Part shown: positions 1-7,924 of the stretch, one piece after another
How the letters are laid out: the number at the start of each line of letters is the position of its first letter
Position numbering within the stretch: the stretch's first letter is position 1
Position numbers and translations under genes: made by a program
Notes under the pieces: generated by a model
Told to the model about the DNA's origin: nothing
The model's database searches: none
What the model saw: only the letters and a program-made list of their open reading frames with translations
Assembly: GCA_046076045.1 (NCBI GenBank)
Contig: JBJTRI010000122.1
Span: 1-35,090, forward strand
Source: JAIOPA01 sp046076045
GTDB lineage: Bacteria > Eisenbacteria > RBG-16-71-46
Length of the DNA stretch: 35,090 nt
Reading direction: 5' to 3'

Positions 1-61
1 TTTTTCCTCTTTTTTTCGTTTTTTTTTTGTGGGGCGGGGTTTTGTTCCTCCCCCCCCCCCC
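1..61. other. Homopolymer-rich contig end, probably low-quality sequence
   Basis: The first 61 bases are almost entirely runs of T, then G, then a C run of more than ten. Nothing else in this high-G+C window looks like this. It is best read as a sequencing or assembly artefact at a contig end, and no feature should be called from it. Confidence 0.7.
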
Positions 62-118
62 GCGACCCCGACCCCCCGTGACGCGCACGAAGCGCGCACG
101 GCCGATGGAGGAACGACG

Positions 119-742
119 ATGAGGACGATGACCCGCATCGAACCGCGCGTGTTCCCGAACCTGCGGCGGCCCATGGCGCTGTCGCCCTTCGCGCTCGCCG
201 AGCTCGAGCGCCGCTACCGGATCGTCGTGGGAAAAGCCAACGAGGTCCTGCGCCTGCGTGCGACCGCGGACCGTGGGACCGCGCATCCGGTGTTCAGCGA
301 GCTGCGGTCGATCGAGACCGCGCTCCAGCCCCTGCTCGCCAGCGCGAAAGCGCACTCGCTCATGCTGGCGCAGCTGGGTGGCGACAGCCGCGCGCCCCGC
401 CCTCTGCTCGCCGAGCAGCTGGCGCGGGACTTCGGCGGCTACGACGCCTTCCTCGCCGAACTCGGATCGTGCGCCCTGGCCTCACGCGGCTGGGTGGCGC
501 TCGTCTGGGACCATGACCTCGCGCGTCTGCGCTGCGTCCTGGGTGACGAACCCGAGCGGTTGTCCGCATGGAACGATGAACCCGTGCTGGTCTTCGAGGT
601 GGTGGACTCGACGGGCTCGCACGAGGCGGGTGGCGACCGACGACGCCTCTTCGCCACGCTGTTGGACTCGGTGGACTGGGACGTCGCCGAGGACCGGCTC
701 GAACGGGCCTTCCGCGCGCACGCGGTCGACCGCGGATCCTGA
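119..742 (+). CDS. Fe/Mn superoxide dismutase-like protein, metal site degenerate
   Basis: A 207-residue protein with the outline of the Fe/Mn superoxide dismutase family: an N-terminal helical hairpin (residues 22-85), then a C-terminal alpha/beta part with FGGYDAFLAELGSCALASRG and WVALVWD (about 105-131) and a final VDWD helix (186-189). Enzymatic members bind the metal with three His and one Asp. Here the helix-2 His is kept (H79 in AHSLML), but the first His is replaced in ERRYRIV (30-36), and the usual D-x-W-E-H motif reads EVVDS (160-164). The protein is therefore probably not a working dismutase; a structural or regulatory role is a guess. I chose the ATG at 119 because GGAGG lies just upstream and the longer reading frame runs into the poor-quality contig end. 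A hairpin follows the stop. Confidence 0.75.
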   Translation: MRTMTRIEPRVFPNLRRPMALSPFALAELERRYRIVVGKANEVLRLRATADRGTAHPVFSELRSIETALQPLLASAKAHSLMLAQLGGDSRAPRPLLAEQLARDFGGYDAFLAELGSCALASRGWVALVWDHDLARLRCVLGDEPERLSAWNDEPVLVFEVVDSTGSHEAGGDRRRLFATLLDSVDWDVAEDRLERAFRAHAVDRGS

Positions 743-786
743 TCCCCGACGCATTCGGCGGCCATGACCCGGGGGGGTACGCCGCC

Positions 787-820
787 ACGAGGGGCCGGTC
801 CCGCAAGGGGCCGGCCTCGT
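787..820. terminator. Hairpin between convergent genes
   Basis: ACGAGG (787-792) pairs with CCTCGT (815-820), and an inner CCGG (795-798) pairs with CCGG (811-814). It sits between two converging genes, so it could end transcripts from both sides. There is no T tract. Confidence 0.5.
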
Positions 821-833
821 CCGTTCCGGGGCG

Positions 834-1406
834 TCAGCGCGGCGGGAAGACGGGCTCGGTGTCCTTGATGCCCGCGAGCGCCTTCTTCGCGCGATCGACC
901 TTCAGCTTGAGCCGGCCCTGGAGCGCGGTCGGCATGACGGTCGGCCACAACCGGTAGGCCTCGCTCGTCGCCTGCGCGAGTGTGCGCGCGCGCACCGCGA
1001 CACGCAGCGTGCCGAACGTGCACTGCAGGTCGACGTCGTCGGAGACGCGCAACGAGTCCCCGGTGCGCAGCAGGTCGCGCGGGTCGTACCAGCGCTCGGG
1101 GAACACGGTGTGCGGGTAGATCCACGTGTAGTCCACCACCCACGTGCTGTCGCGATCGAGCACCTGACAGGTCCGCGCACCGTTCTCGAGCACGAACACG
1201 AGCGTGTCGAGCTTCACACGGCGGTCGATGTCCTGCCACAGGTCGGCGTGCAGCAGGTAGGGCGCGGTGCTGCCGGGCGGGGCGATGATGTCCTCGAGCC
1301 GGGGCTGACGCACGCTGTTGGGCGCGGCGGCGACCGCGCACACCACCACCAGTGCGGGCACGAGCACGCGCAGGGCGCGCGGGAACGACGAGGAGCGAGG
1401 GGTCAC
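834..1406 (-). CDS. Secreted protein of unknown function
   Basis: A 190-residue protein that I do not recognise. It opens with basic residues and a hydrophobic stretch (residues 11-28, ALRVLVPALVVVCAVAAA), a likely signal peptide. The mature part has alternating aromatic and charged segments (WVVDYTWIYP, about 91-100) and two Cys that could form a disulfide. I chose the GTG at 1406 because CGGAG precedes it and the signal peptide follows directly; the frame extends upstream without a plausible start. A TAGCAT element about 35 bases upstream could be its -10. It lies 70 bases after the PhzF gene on the same strand, so it may be the last gene of that leftward group or have its own promoter. Confidence 0.6.
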   Translation of the reverse strand: MTPRSSSFPRALRVLVPALVVVCAVAAAPNSVRQPRLEDIIAPPGSTAPYLLHADLWQDIDRRVKLDTLVFVLENGARTCQVLDRDSTWVVDYTWIYPHTVFPERWYDPRDLLRTGDSLRVSDDVDLQCTFGTLRVAVRARTLAQATSEAYRLWPTVMPTALQGRLKLKVDRAKKALAGIKDTEPVFPPR

Positions 1407-1476
1407 GGGGGTCTCCGGGGACGTGGGAACGCCTCTCGATGCTACCCCGCGCCCCCGGACCCGTGCCACGGACCTG

Positions 1477-2265
1477 TCAAAGCTCGACCGTGGCGGCCAT
1501 GTACTCCACCGCATGCCCGGCGATATGCACTCTCGGCGGACGGTGCTCCAGCCACAGCCAGCCGCCGCGGGCCGAGACCTGGCGCGCGGTCAGCGAGGTG
1601 CGGCCGATCCGCGCCGCCCACCACGGCACGAGCAGACTGTGCGTCGAGCCGGTCACCGGGTCCTCGTCGACGCCCGCCTGCGGCAGGAAGTAGCGCGACA
1701 CGAAGTCGCAGTCGCGGCCCGGCGCGGTGGCCACGAGACCGAAGCCCGGCAGCGCGGCGACGCGCGCGAAGTCGGGCTTGAGCGAGCGCACCTGCTGCTC
1801 GTCGGCGAACAGCGCGAGCAACTGCCGACCCTGCCACGTCTCGGAGGGACGCACACCGACCGCCTGCGCGACCGCATCCTCGAGCGCGACGCGCTCGCAG
1901 GTCGTGGCCGGGAAGTCGAGCGTGATGCGCTCGCTCGCGTGGTCGTGGTGAACGGTGAGCGGACCGCTGCGCGAGTGGAACACCACCGAACCGCGCGTGG
2001 GCTCGAGGTGCTCGAACACCACGTAGCCGGCCGCGAGCGTGGCGTGCCCGCACAGGTCCACCTCGACCGTGGGCGTGAACCAGCGGATGCCGTAGTCGTG
2101 ACCCTGCGCGACGAGGAACGCCGTCTCGCTCACGTTGTTCTCGGCCGCGATGGCCTGCAGCGTGGCGTCGGGTAGCGGCTTCTCCAGCAGCACGACCGCC
2201 GCGGGGTTGCCCGCGAACACCTCCTGCGTGAACGCGTCCACCTGCCACATCCGGAGCGACTTCAT
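1477..2265 (-). CDS. PhzF family isomerase-fold protein
   Basis: A 262-residue protein matching the PhzF/YddE family, two similar domains with a diaminopimelate-epimerase fold. Visible family marks are the N-terminal DAFTQEVFAGNPAAV, NVSETAFL carrying the catalytic Glu used by PhzF, WFTPTVEVDLCGHATL, and the C-terminal DPVTGSTHSLLVPWW. Length is normal for the family. PhzF itself isomerises a dihydroanthranilate in phenazine synthesis, but most homologues have unknown substrates and no phenazine genes are present here. The ATG at 2265 has GGGAGG eight bases upstream and overlaps the stop of the preceding small membrane gene as ATGA, so the two are probably translationally coupled. Family certain, substrate unknown. 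Confidence 0.88.
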   Translation of the reverse strand: MKSLRMWQVDAFTQEVFAGNPAAVVLLEKPLPDATLQAIAAENNVSETAFLVAQGHDYGIRWFTPTVEVDLCGHATLAAGYVVFEHLEPTRGSVVFHSRSGPLTVHHDHASERITLDFPATTCERVALEDAVAQAVGVRPSETWQGRQLLALFADEQQVRSLKPDFARVAALPGFGLVATAPGRDCDFVSRYFLPQAGVDEDPVTGSTHSLLVPWWAARIGRTSLTARQVSARGGWLWLEHRPPRVHIAGHAVEYMAATVEL

Positions 2266-2543
2266 GGTGCCCTCCCGATCGTCGAATCGGCCACCGCCTG
2301 CACGGCGTGCCACGCCCGCTTCGCGAGTCCCGGCAGTTCGTGCACACCGCCCTGGGCCAGCCACCACGCCAGCAGACCCACCACGACCAGCGGCAGCAAC
2401 GCGGCCACGCGCGCGAACGCGAGCGCGACCCACGCCCACCATGGCATGCCGTCCCGGAACCATCGTCCGTCGTCGCGTCCCATGCCACGACGATGCGGCC
2501 GCCCTCGGCGGCGCGCAACAATCCTGTGGGGATGCTCGGACAT
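2262..2543 (-). CDS. Small membrane protein
   Basis: A protein of about 93 residues with one strong hydrophobic segment (WWAWVALAFARVAALLPLVV onward) followed by an amphipathic tail. No family recognised. The case for a real gene is position: its TGA stop overlaps the PhzF ATG as ATGA, and it lies in the same direction between an amidohydrolase gene and PhzF. The start is uncertain. ATG at 2543 has a weak GGGG; ATGs at 2483 and 2447 are alternatives, and the last would leave mostly the membrane segment. Confidence 0.5.
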   Translation of the reverse strand: MSEHPHRIVARRRGRPHRRGMGRDDGRWFRDGMPWWAWVALAFARVAALLPLVVVGLLAWWLAQGGVHELPGLAKRAWHAVQAVADSTIGRAP

Positions 2544-2600
2544 CGGCACCCCGTGCGGCCATGGGCCGGTGGCAGCGGGCGACTTCGGTCCCGGGGCGCG

Positions 2601-3812
2601 TCAGCCCAGACGGCGCCAGAGCCGCGCCGCGCACTCGCGGGCGCGGATCGAGACCTCGCGCTCGTCCACCGTGGTGAGCACGCCGTTGTCCATCACGACG
2701 CGGCCCGCCACCATGACCCCCGAGACCCCCGACCGCAGCAGCCCGGTCCAGAGGTGGTGCAGCACGGTGCGGTTCGACAGCTCGGTCGCGGGTCGGTAGT
2801 CGAGCATGATGAGGTCGGCCGGAGCGCCGGGGGCGAGCACGCCCAGCTCCTCGCCGAAGTGGTCGGCGGCCCAGCGCGCGCCGTGCACGAACAGGCGCCG
2901 GTAGTGCGCCTCGCTGGTGCGCGGTGCGAACGCGCCCTCGGGCACCGGGGGCGCGTTGACGCCCTCGTCGCTCCCCCACGCCAACTCGCTGTCGCGCAGC
3001 TGCGCGGCGGTCGCGTGCACGCCGCTCGCCGACAACGCGTCACCGCGCTCGCGCACCGCGCCGAGCAGGTCGCGCGGCGCACGCTCGGCGTGCGCCCACA
3101 GCGCGGGTAGCGCGTCGCTCGGCAGCACGTGCGGACGGCCCCAACGCTCGGCCGGGGTGAGGTCGAGCGCCAGGTCGACGTGCACGGCGTAGTCCGAGCC
3201 CGCAGCCTCCATGGCCTCGGCGAGCAGCGTCTCGATGCCCCCGAGCGTGCGCGCCTGCACCCCGAGCATGCCGCGCAGGCGGCCCTGCCGACGGCGCGAG
3301 AGCTCCTTCGCGAACCCCACGCTCTCGTCGATCGCAGCGCGGCGCTCGAGCGGCGTGTCCTCCTCGGCGGCGCCGTAGCAGGTCGCGACGCGCACCCCGA
3401 CCGCGTCGGCCGCACCCATGACCTCCGACAACGACAGGTCGAGGCATGCGCCCGAGCGATGGAAGTCCACCACCGTGGTGACGCCGTGGCGCAGCCCCTC
3501 GACGAGCGCGGCCGACACCGCCTGCTTCACGTCCTCGGCCGAGAGCGCACGGTCGTAGGCGCGCCACTCGGCGGGCTCGCGCAGGCCGAGCCCGCGTGCG
3601 AGGTGGCGCGCGAGGTGGGCGTGCGTGTTCACGAACCCCGGCAGCACCACGCGATCGCGGGCGGGCCACAGCGTCTCGTCGGGGTAGGCGCGCGCGAGGT
3701 CACCGGCGCCCGCGATCTGCGCGATGTGCGAGCCCACGATGCGCACGCCCGCATCCTCGTACACCTTGGGCTCCGGCCCCCCGGTGATCACCGTGCACGG
3801 TCCCACGATCAT
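2601..3812 (-). CDS. Amidohydrolase, SsnA-like
   Basis: A 403-residue metal-dependent hydrolase of the amidohydrolase superfamily, closest by eye to SsnA-type proteins. It starts with the small beta sandwich typical of the family, then has VVLPGFVNTHAHLARHLARG with the metal-binding HxH (H64, H66), CYGAAEED (145-152), and a C-terminal ADLIMLDY strand. An acidic residue in WGSDEGV (D282) fits the last metal ligand. The middle is unusual: the segment that normally reads HxHxAE is VHVDLALD (H211), and the usual AHGxHL histidine is not evident. It may bind a single metal or be less active. The ATG at 3812 has GGAGGA upstream. It lies 28 bases after the other amidohydrolase. No selenium or molybdenum hydroxylase genes, which often accompany SsnA, are visible. 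Confidence 0.75.
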   Translation of the reverse strand: MIVGPCTVITGGPEPKVYEDAGVRIVGSHIAQIAGAGDLARAYPDETLWPARDRVVLPGFVNTHAHLARHLARGLGLREPAEWRAYDRALSAEDVKQAVSAALVEGLRHGVTTVVDFHRSGACLDLSLSEVMGAADAVGVRVATCYGAAEEDTPLERRAAIDESVGFAKELSRRRQGRLRGMLGVQARTLGGIETLLAEAMEAAGSDYAVHVDLALDLTPAERWGRPHVLPSDALPALWAHAERAPRDLLGAVRERGDALSASGVHATAAQLRDSELAWGSDEGVNAPPVPEGAFAPRTSEAHYRRLFVHGARWAADHFGEELGVLAPGAPADLIMLDYRPATELSNRTVLHHLWTGLLRSGVSGVMVAGRVVMDNGVLTTVDEREVSIRARECAARLWRRLG

Positions 3813-3840
3813 CGCGTCGTCCTCCGCTCGGCGCGCGGCC

Positions 3841-5208
3841 TCATGCGGCTGCTCCCGCGAACCCCGCGCGCTGCGCGAGCGCACGCGCCTCGCGCGCGGC
3901 GTCCTCGGTGCAGCGCCCCTCGTCGAGCATCGTCAGCACGCCGTCGCGCTGCAGCGCGCGGCCGTCCACCATGGTGAGCCGCACGTCGGCGGCCTGCGTC
4001 GCGTGCACGATCGTGGTGTACGGGTCGAGCGTCGCGAACGGGCCGTGGTGCGCACGGTCGTGCGCGACCACCGCGAGGTCGGCCTGCTTGCCGACCTCGA
4101 GCGAGCCGGTGCGGTCGGCGATCCCGAGCGCGGCGGCGCCGTCGCAGGTCGCGAGCGCGAGCACGTCGGCGGCCGCGAGCGGGTCTTCGCGGTGCACCAC
4201 GCGCGCGAGCCCGGCGGCCAGGCCCAGTTCGTGGAACGTGTCGAGCCGGTTGTTGCACGGCGCGCCGTCGGAGCCGAGTCCGCAGCGCACCCCCGCACGC
4301 TTCCACGCACGCACGTCGGCGATCCCCGAACCGAGTTTGAGGTTCGAACCCGGGCAGTGCACCAGGGCGGCATCGGCGGCGCGCACGCGGCGCAGTTCGT
4401 CGGCGTCCAACCAGACGCCGTGCGCGGCCACGAAGCGCTCGTGCAGGAACCCGTGCGAGTCGAACCACGGTGCGGCGTGCATGCCGACCGCGGCCTTCAC
4501 CTCGGCGCCCTCGGTGGGGGCCTCGGCCATGTGCGTGTGCACGAGCAGGCCGCGCGCGCGCGAGGCCTCGGTGACCCCGCGCCACAGCTCCTCGCTGCAC
4601 GACAGGATGAAGCGCGGCGCGAGCGACACCGACAGTCGGCCGTCGGCGGCACCGTGGTGACGGTCGGCGACCGCGAGCGCGCGTTCGAGCGCGCGCTCGG
4701 CGCCCTCGAGCAGGCGCGCCGGAACACCGACGCCGCGGTCCATGAGCGCGGGCCCGAACACGGCGCGCAGCCCGCTGGCCGCCAGCGTCTCGCCGAGCGC
4801 GTCGGCGTGGTGCACGGTGCCCATGTCGTTCACGCACGTGACGCCACCGCGGATGAGCTCGCACGCCCCGAGCCGCACCGACGCGGCCAGCGAGTCCTCG
4901 GTGTGCGCGGCCTCGAGCGGCCAGATGCCCTCGCGCAACCAGCGCAGCAGGTCGCTCTGCTCGGCGAGCCCGCGGAACAGCGTCTGGCACAGGTGCAGGT
5001 GCGCGTGCACGAACCCCGGCAGCACGAACGCGCCGCGCGCATCGAACGCGTCGTCGGCACGACCGCCGGGCAGCGCGGCCAGCGCGGCGGGCACGGCGGC
5101 GCCGATCGCCGCGATGCGGCGGTCCACGACCAGCAGGTCGGCGCGCACCACGGTGCGCACGGCGTCCATGCACACCAAGGTCCCGCCATGGACCAGGTAC
5201 GAGCTCAG
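3841..5208 (-). CDS. Amidohydrolase, MTA/SAH deaminase type
   Basis: A 455-residue amidohydrolase of the ATZ/TRZ group that includes methylthioadenosine/S-adenosylhomocysteine and 5'-deoxyadenosine deaminases. All expected ligands are present: HxH in GFVHAHLHL (H68, H70), H226 in THMAE, H263 in AAHGVWL, and D314 in GLGSDGAPCNN. The run CPGSNLKLGSG is typical of MTA/SAH deaminases. The likely role is deamination of an adenine or related ring in nucleoside salvage. The start is odd. The family's first strand (YLVHGGTLVCMD) begins just after a CTG at 5208 that has a good GGAGG eight bases upstream; no in-frame ATG or GTG has a similar site. The first in-frame ATG (5169) would remove that strand. 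An out-of-frame ATG at 5222 suggests either a CTG start or a one-base sequence error. Confidence 0.82.
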   Translation of the reverse strand: MSSYLVHGGTLVCMDAVRTVVRADLLVVDRRIAAIGAAVPAALAALPGGRADDAFDARGAFVLPGFVHAHLHLCQTLFRGLAEQSDLLRWLREGIWPLEAAHTEDSLAASVRLGACELIRGGVTCVNDMGTVHHADALGETLAASGLRAVFGPALMDRGVGVPARLLEGAERALERALAVADRHHGAADGRLSVSLAPRFILSCSEELWRGVTEASRARGLLVHTHMAEAPTEGAEVKAAVGMHAAPWFDSHGFLHERFVAAHGVWLDADELRRVRAADAALVHCPGSNLKLGSGIADVRAWKRAGVRCGLGSDGAPCNNRLDTFHELGLAAGLARVVHREDPLAAADVLALATCDGAAALGIADRTGSLEVGKQADLAVVAHDRAHHGPFATLDPYTTIVHATQAADVRLTMVDGRALQRDGVLTMLDEGRCTEDAAREARALAQRAGFAGAAA

Positions 5209-5430
5209 CGGTTCGCCTCCATGCGAACGACGGGAAGGGCCGGGGCCCACGGTCGGCGCGCGGATCGTGCGTGCGCGGCACCGAGGGTCGTGACATCGCG
5301 GACGTCCGTGCCCGCGAGAGCGACGGCGCGAAGGTGTCACCGCACGCGCGCGCGCGTCAAGGGTCCTGCATCGCGTCGGGCCCGGTCCGTGAGGACCGGA
5401 CCCGAGCGGGACGACTCGGCTACGCGCGCG

Positions 5431-5607
5431 TCACTCGGCGCGACGCAAGGGCTCCGGCCGGTCGTCGTAGTGGAAGCGCTCGAGCGGCGTGAGGACGCGC
5501 GCGCGCGGGGAACGCGGGACACCGAGCAGCGACGCGACCGCGAGGATGCCGGCGAGTAGCAACACGGCGAACACGGACGCGGTGAGGACGAAGAGCACGA
5601 GGGTCAT
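5431..5607 (-). CDS. Small single-pass membrane protein
   Basis: A 58-residue protein with one long hydrophobic helix (residues 2-30) followed by a basic, Pro- and Asp-containing tail (PRSPRARVLTPLERFHYDD). No family recognised. ATG at 5607 has a GAGGT about nine bases upstream. It lies 222 bases before the CTG-start deaminase on the same strand. A membrane helix with a charged tail is unlikely to arise by chance, but short length keeps confidence moderate. Confidence 0.45.
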   Translation of the reverse strand: MTLVLFVLTASVFAVLLLAGILAVASLLGVPRSPRARVLTPLERFHYDDRPEPLRRAE

Positions 5608-6277
5608 GGAGAGGACCTCGGCCGTCCTTGGCAGCGTGGGGAGAGAGGACACGCCGGGTGGAGGGCCCGGCGGAGGACCCCCGCCCTGCAGCGGGGGAAG
5701 TTGCCCGGGAAGCGCCACGCGGGTCGTCGATCCGTGGGGTGCACGGTGAGAGAAAGCCGACGACGGACACGCGACGCCCCCGGATCCCGCGGTACTCCCA
5801 CGCGGACGGCCACGGGAACGCGACGCGGGTGCGCGCGGACCGTCGCGCCGCCCGGACGGGGCCGGGGGTGGAACGGGAGCCGCCGGGGCCGGCCGGGATC
5901 GCGGTCCCGGACCGGGGGGCGGGGAAGCTCGGTTGTGTCTGCAGGGTCCCGCGCGCGACCCAGGCAGTGGGTGCGTCGCGATGTAAGGATGATGGCACTC
6001 GAGGCCGGCGGAGTCCACGGGAATCGTCACGGAAGTGGTCGGCAAATACTTCGGTACCATAAGGTTACGGAATACCTATTCGCCCTGCGGAAACGAAGTT
6101 TGGTCGGGCTGCACGGGTAGCGGCGCAGGCCCTGCTCGCACACCCGCACGACGGCTCCGCCTCGCACCGTGGGCGCCACGCGCTCGGTCCGCGACGCGCC
6201 GAGCGGATCGCGCGCGCCACGTGCGTACGCCACCTCGGGCACGCGAGCGACGCGGCGGTTCGCGTACTCTCGCGCGC
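5608..6277. other. 670-base gene-poor region with hairpins and a G-rich tract
   Basis: I find no convincing gene here. It contains two strong hairpins (CCGGG 5654-5658 with CCCGG 5666-5670; CCCCCGC 5678-5684 with GCGGGGG 5691-5697), a plus-strand G-rich tract (about 5858-5935) with repeated runs of three to six G, and a patch of clearly lower G+C (about 6035-6110). The last seven bases before 6278 follow the pabB -10 element. The hairpins lie upstream of the leftward 58-residue gene and could be in its leader. Confidence 0.5.
6265..6270 (+). promoter_or_regulatory. Candidate -10 element of pabB
   Basis: TACTCT ends seven bases before the pabB ATG, and no Shine-Dalgarno sequence is visible. 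A transcript starting about seven bases downstream of a -10 would begin at or next to the ATG, so this predicts leaderless translation. No clear -35 is seen. Confidence 0.45.
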
Positions 6278-7684
6278 ATGTCCGTCTCGACCCGCCCCAT
6301 CCCCGCCCTCGTCGCCGAGGTCCGACTCTCGAGCGACCCGTTCGCCGCCCTGGCGTCGCTCGCGGACGCGTTCGTGCTGCGCTCGTCGCTGCCCGACGCG
6401 CAGGGCGAGCGCGCACGCTGGACGCTGTTCGGCGCCGAACCGTTCGCGAGCACGCGTGGCGGCGACGCGCACGCGGCGATCGCGGCGTTCCGCCGCACCG
6501 CGGCCGACGCGGGCCCGAACGACGAGGTGCGCGCGCTCGGCATCCCGTTCGCGGGCGGCGCGGTGGGCTACTGGGCGTACGACTACGGCCGCCGCCTCGA
6601 GCGCCTGCCCGCGGTCGCGGCCGACGACCTCGGCCTGCCCGACCACGTGCTCGGCCTCTACGACGTGGTCGGAGCGCACGACCATCGCAGCGGTCGCACG
6701 TGGCTCGTCTCGACCGGCATGCCCGCCCCGCACGACTCGCGCGCCGCGCATGCGCGTGCCCGTCTCGACCGCTTCCGGCGCGTGCTCGAGTCCCCCGTCG
6801 CGGCCGCGCCCACGGCGCCGAACACGACCGTGCGCACGGCGCGCAGCACGTTCGCGGCCGACGCCTACCGGCGCGCGGTCGGCGAGGTGCGCGAGGCGAT
6901 CGCGCGCGGCGACCTGTTCCAGGCCAACCTGTCGCAGCGTTGGCGACTGCCGCTGGCCGACGCGCACCGGCACGTGCGCGCCCTCGACGAGGCGCTGCGC
7001 GCGCACACGCCGTCGCCGTTCGCGGCCACACTGGCACTCGGCGACCACGCCGTGCTATCGGCGAGCCCCGAGCGCTTCCTGCGCGTGACGGGACGCGAGG
7101 TCGAGACGCGTCCCATCAAGGGCACGCGCCCGCGCGCCGCCGACCCCACCGCCGACCACGCGCTCGCACGCGAGCTCGAGGCGAGCGCGAAGGACCGCGC
7201 CGAGAACGTCATGATCGTGGACGTGCTGCGCAACGACCTCGGCCGCGTGTGCGAGATCGGCAGCGTGCGCGTGCCCACGCTGTTCGAACTCGAACGGTTC
7301 CCGCAGGTCTGGCACCTCACGAGCACCGTCACGGGCCGGCTGCGCCCGGGCGTGGACGCGTTCGACCTGTTGCACGCCTGCTTCCCGGGCGGGTCCATCA
7401 CGGGTGCCCCCAAGATCCGCGCGATGGAGCTGCTCGAGCACCTCGAGCCCGTGCGCCGCCACCTCTACACGGGCGCGATCGGTTGGGTGGGCTGGGACGG
7501 CGACGCGGACTGGAACATCGCCATCCGCACCGCGGTCGCGACGCCCGATGCGATCGTTTGGAGCGCCGGCGGCGGCATCACCGCCGACAGCGACCCCGAC
7601 GCCGAGTACCACGAGTCGCTCGTGAAGGGCGCGGGCCTGCGGGCCGCACTCGAGCACGCGCTGGGGCCGCTCACGCTCGCGTGA
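6278..7684 (+). CDS. pabB: Aminodeoxychorismate synthase component I
   Basis: A 468-residue chorismate-utilising enzyme. With glutamine amidotransferase PabA it makes 4-amino-4-deoxychorismate, the precursor of 4-aminobenzoate in folate synthesis. The C-terminal half carries the family blocks: GDLFQANLSQRW, SPERFL, PIKGTRPR, NVMIVDVLRNDLGRVCE, FPGGSITGAPKI and the final GGGITADSDPDAEYHE. The Lys in PIKGT marks PabB, whereas anthranilate synthase TrpE has PIAGT. The N-terminal half has the expected GAVGYWAYDYGR. No pabA lies nearby. The ATG at 6278 has no ribosome site but follows a -10-like element at leaderless distance; the frame stays open upstream but without family similarity. pabC follows after 240 bases. 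Confidence 0.92.
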   Translation: MSVSTRPIPALVAEVRLSSDPFAALASLADAFVLRSSLPDAQGERARWTLFGAEPFASTRGGDAHAAIAAFRRTAADAGPNDEVRALGIPFAGGAVGYWAYDYGRRLERLPAVAADDLGLPDHVLGLYDVVGAHDHRSGRTWLVSTGMPAPHDSRAAHARARLDRFRRVLESPVAAAPTAPNTTVRTARSTFAADAYRRAVGEVREAIARGDLFQANLSQRWRLPLADAHRHVRALDEALRAHTPSPFAATLALGDHAVLSASPERFLRVTGREVETRPIKGTRPRAADPTADHALARELEASAKDRAENVMIVDVLRNDLGRVCEIGSVRVPTLFELERFPQVWHLTSTVTGRLRPGVDAFDLLHACFPGGSITGAPKIRAMELLEHLEPVRRHLYTGAIGWVGWDGDADWNIAIRTAVATPDAIVWSAGGGITADSDPDAEYHESLVKGAGLRAALEHALGPLTLA

Positions 7685-7696
7685 GCGCTGCGTGGG

Positions 7697-7764
7697 GTGC
7701 GGCGCGTGGTGCGGCACTTGGTGCGGCGCTTGGTGCGGCGTGTGGTGCGGCGTGTGGTGCGGCG
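7697..7764 (+). repeat. 12-bp tandem repeat, about 5.7 copies
   Basis: Units of the form GTGCGGCGYKTG start at 7697, 7709, 7721, 7733 and 7745, with a partial unit at 7757. Copies four and five are identical. It begins 13 bases after the pabB stop and ends about 160 bases before pabC. The unit length is a multiple of three, which keeps reading frames open through it, but no gene is supported. Confidence 0.85.
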
Positions 7765-7908
7765 AGGATCGTCGGGGGCTTGGCATGGGCCGCCTTCCAC
7801 GCTCGCAACTCGTCCAGGTCCCGTGGCCGGGACGCCGGCGGCCAACCACTGACCCGTCGTTGCGGAGGGCTCGACGAGCCTCGCCGCCTCGGGAGCGCCG
7901 CACGCGTC

Positions 7909-7917
7909 TGCTAGGCT
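7909..7917 (+). promoter_or_regulatory. Extended -10 element of pabC
   Basis: TGC-TAGGCT ends seven bases before the pabC ATG. The TG one base before the hexamer fits an extended -10. Distance to the start codon is the same as for pabB and again predicts a leaderless message. No Shine-Dalgarno sequence is visible. Confidence 0.5.
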
Positions 7918-7924
7918 CGCGCGC

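Noticed and set aside
1477..2265. Phenazine biosynthesis operon
   Set aside because: Only a PhzF-family protein is present. That family is widespread in organisms that make no phenazines.
6035..6277. N-terminal extension of pabB by 81 residues
   Set aside because: The extension has no similarity to the family and passes through the lower-G+C patch. The -10 element at 6265 lies inside it.
6278..7684. Anthranilate synthase component I (TrpE)
   Set aside because: PIKGT rather than PIAGT and the downstream pabC support PabB.
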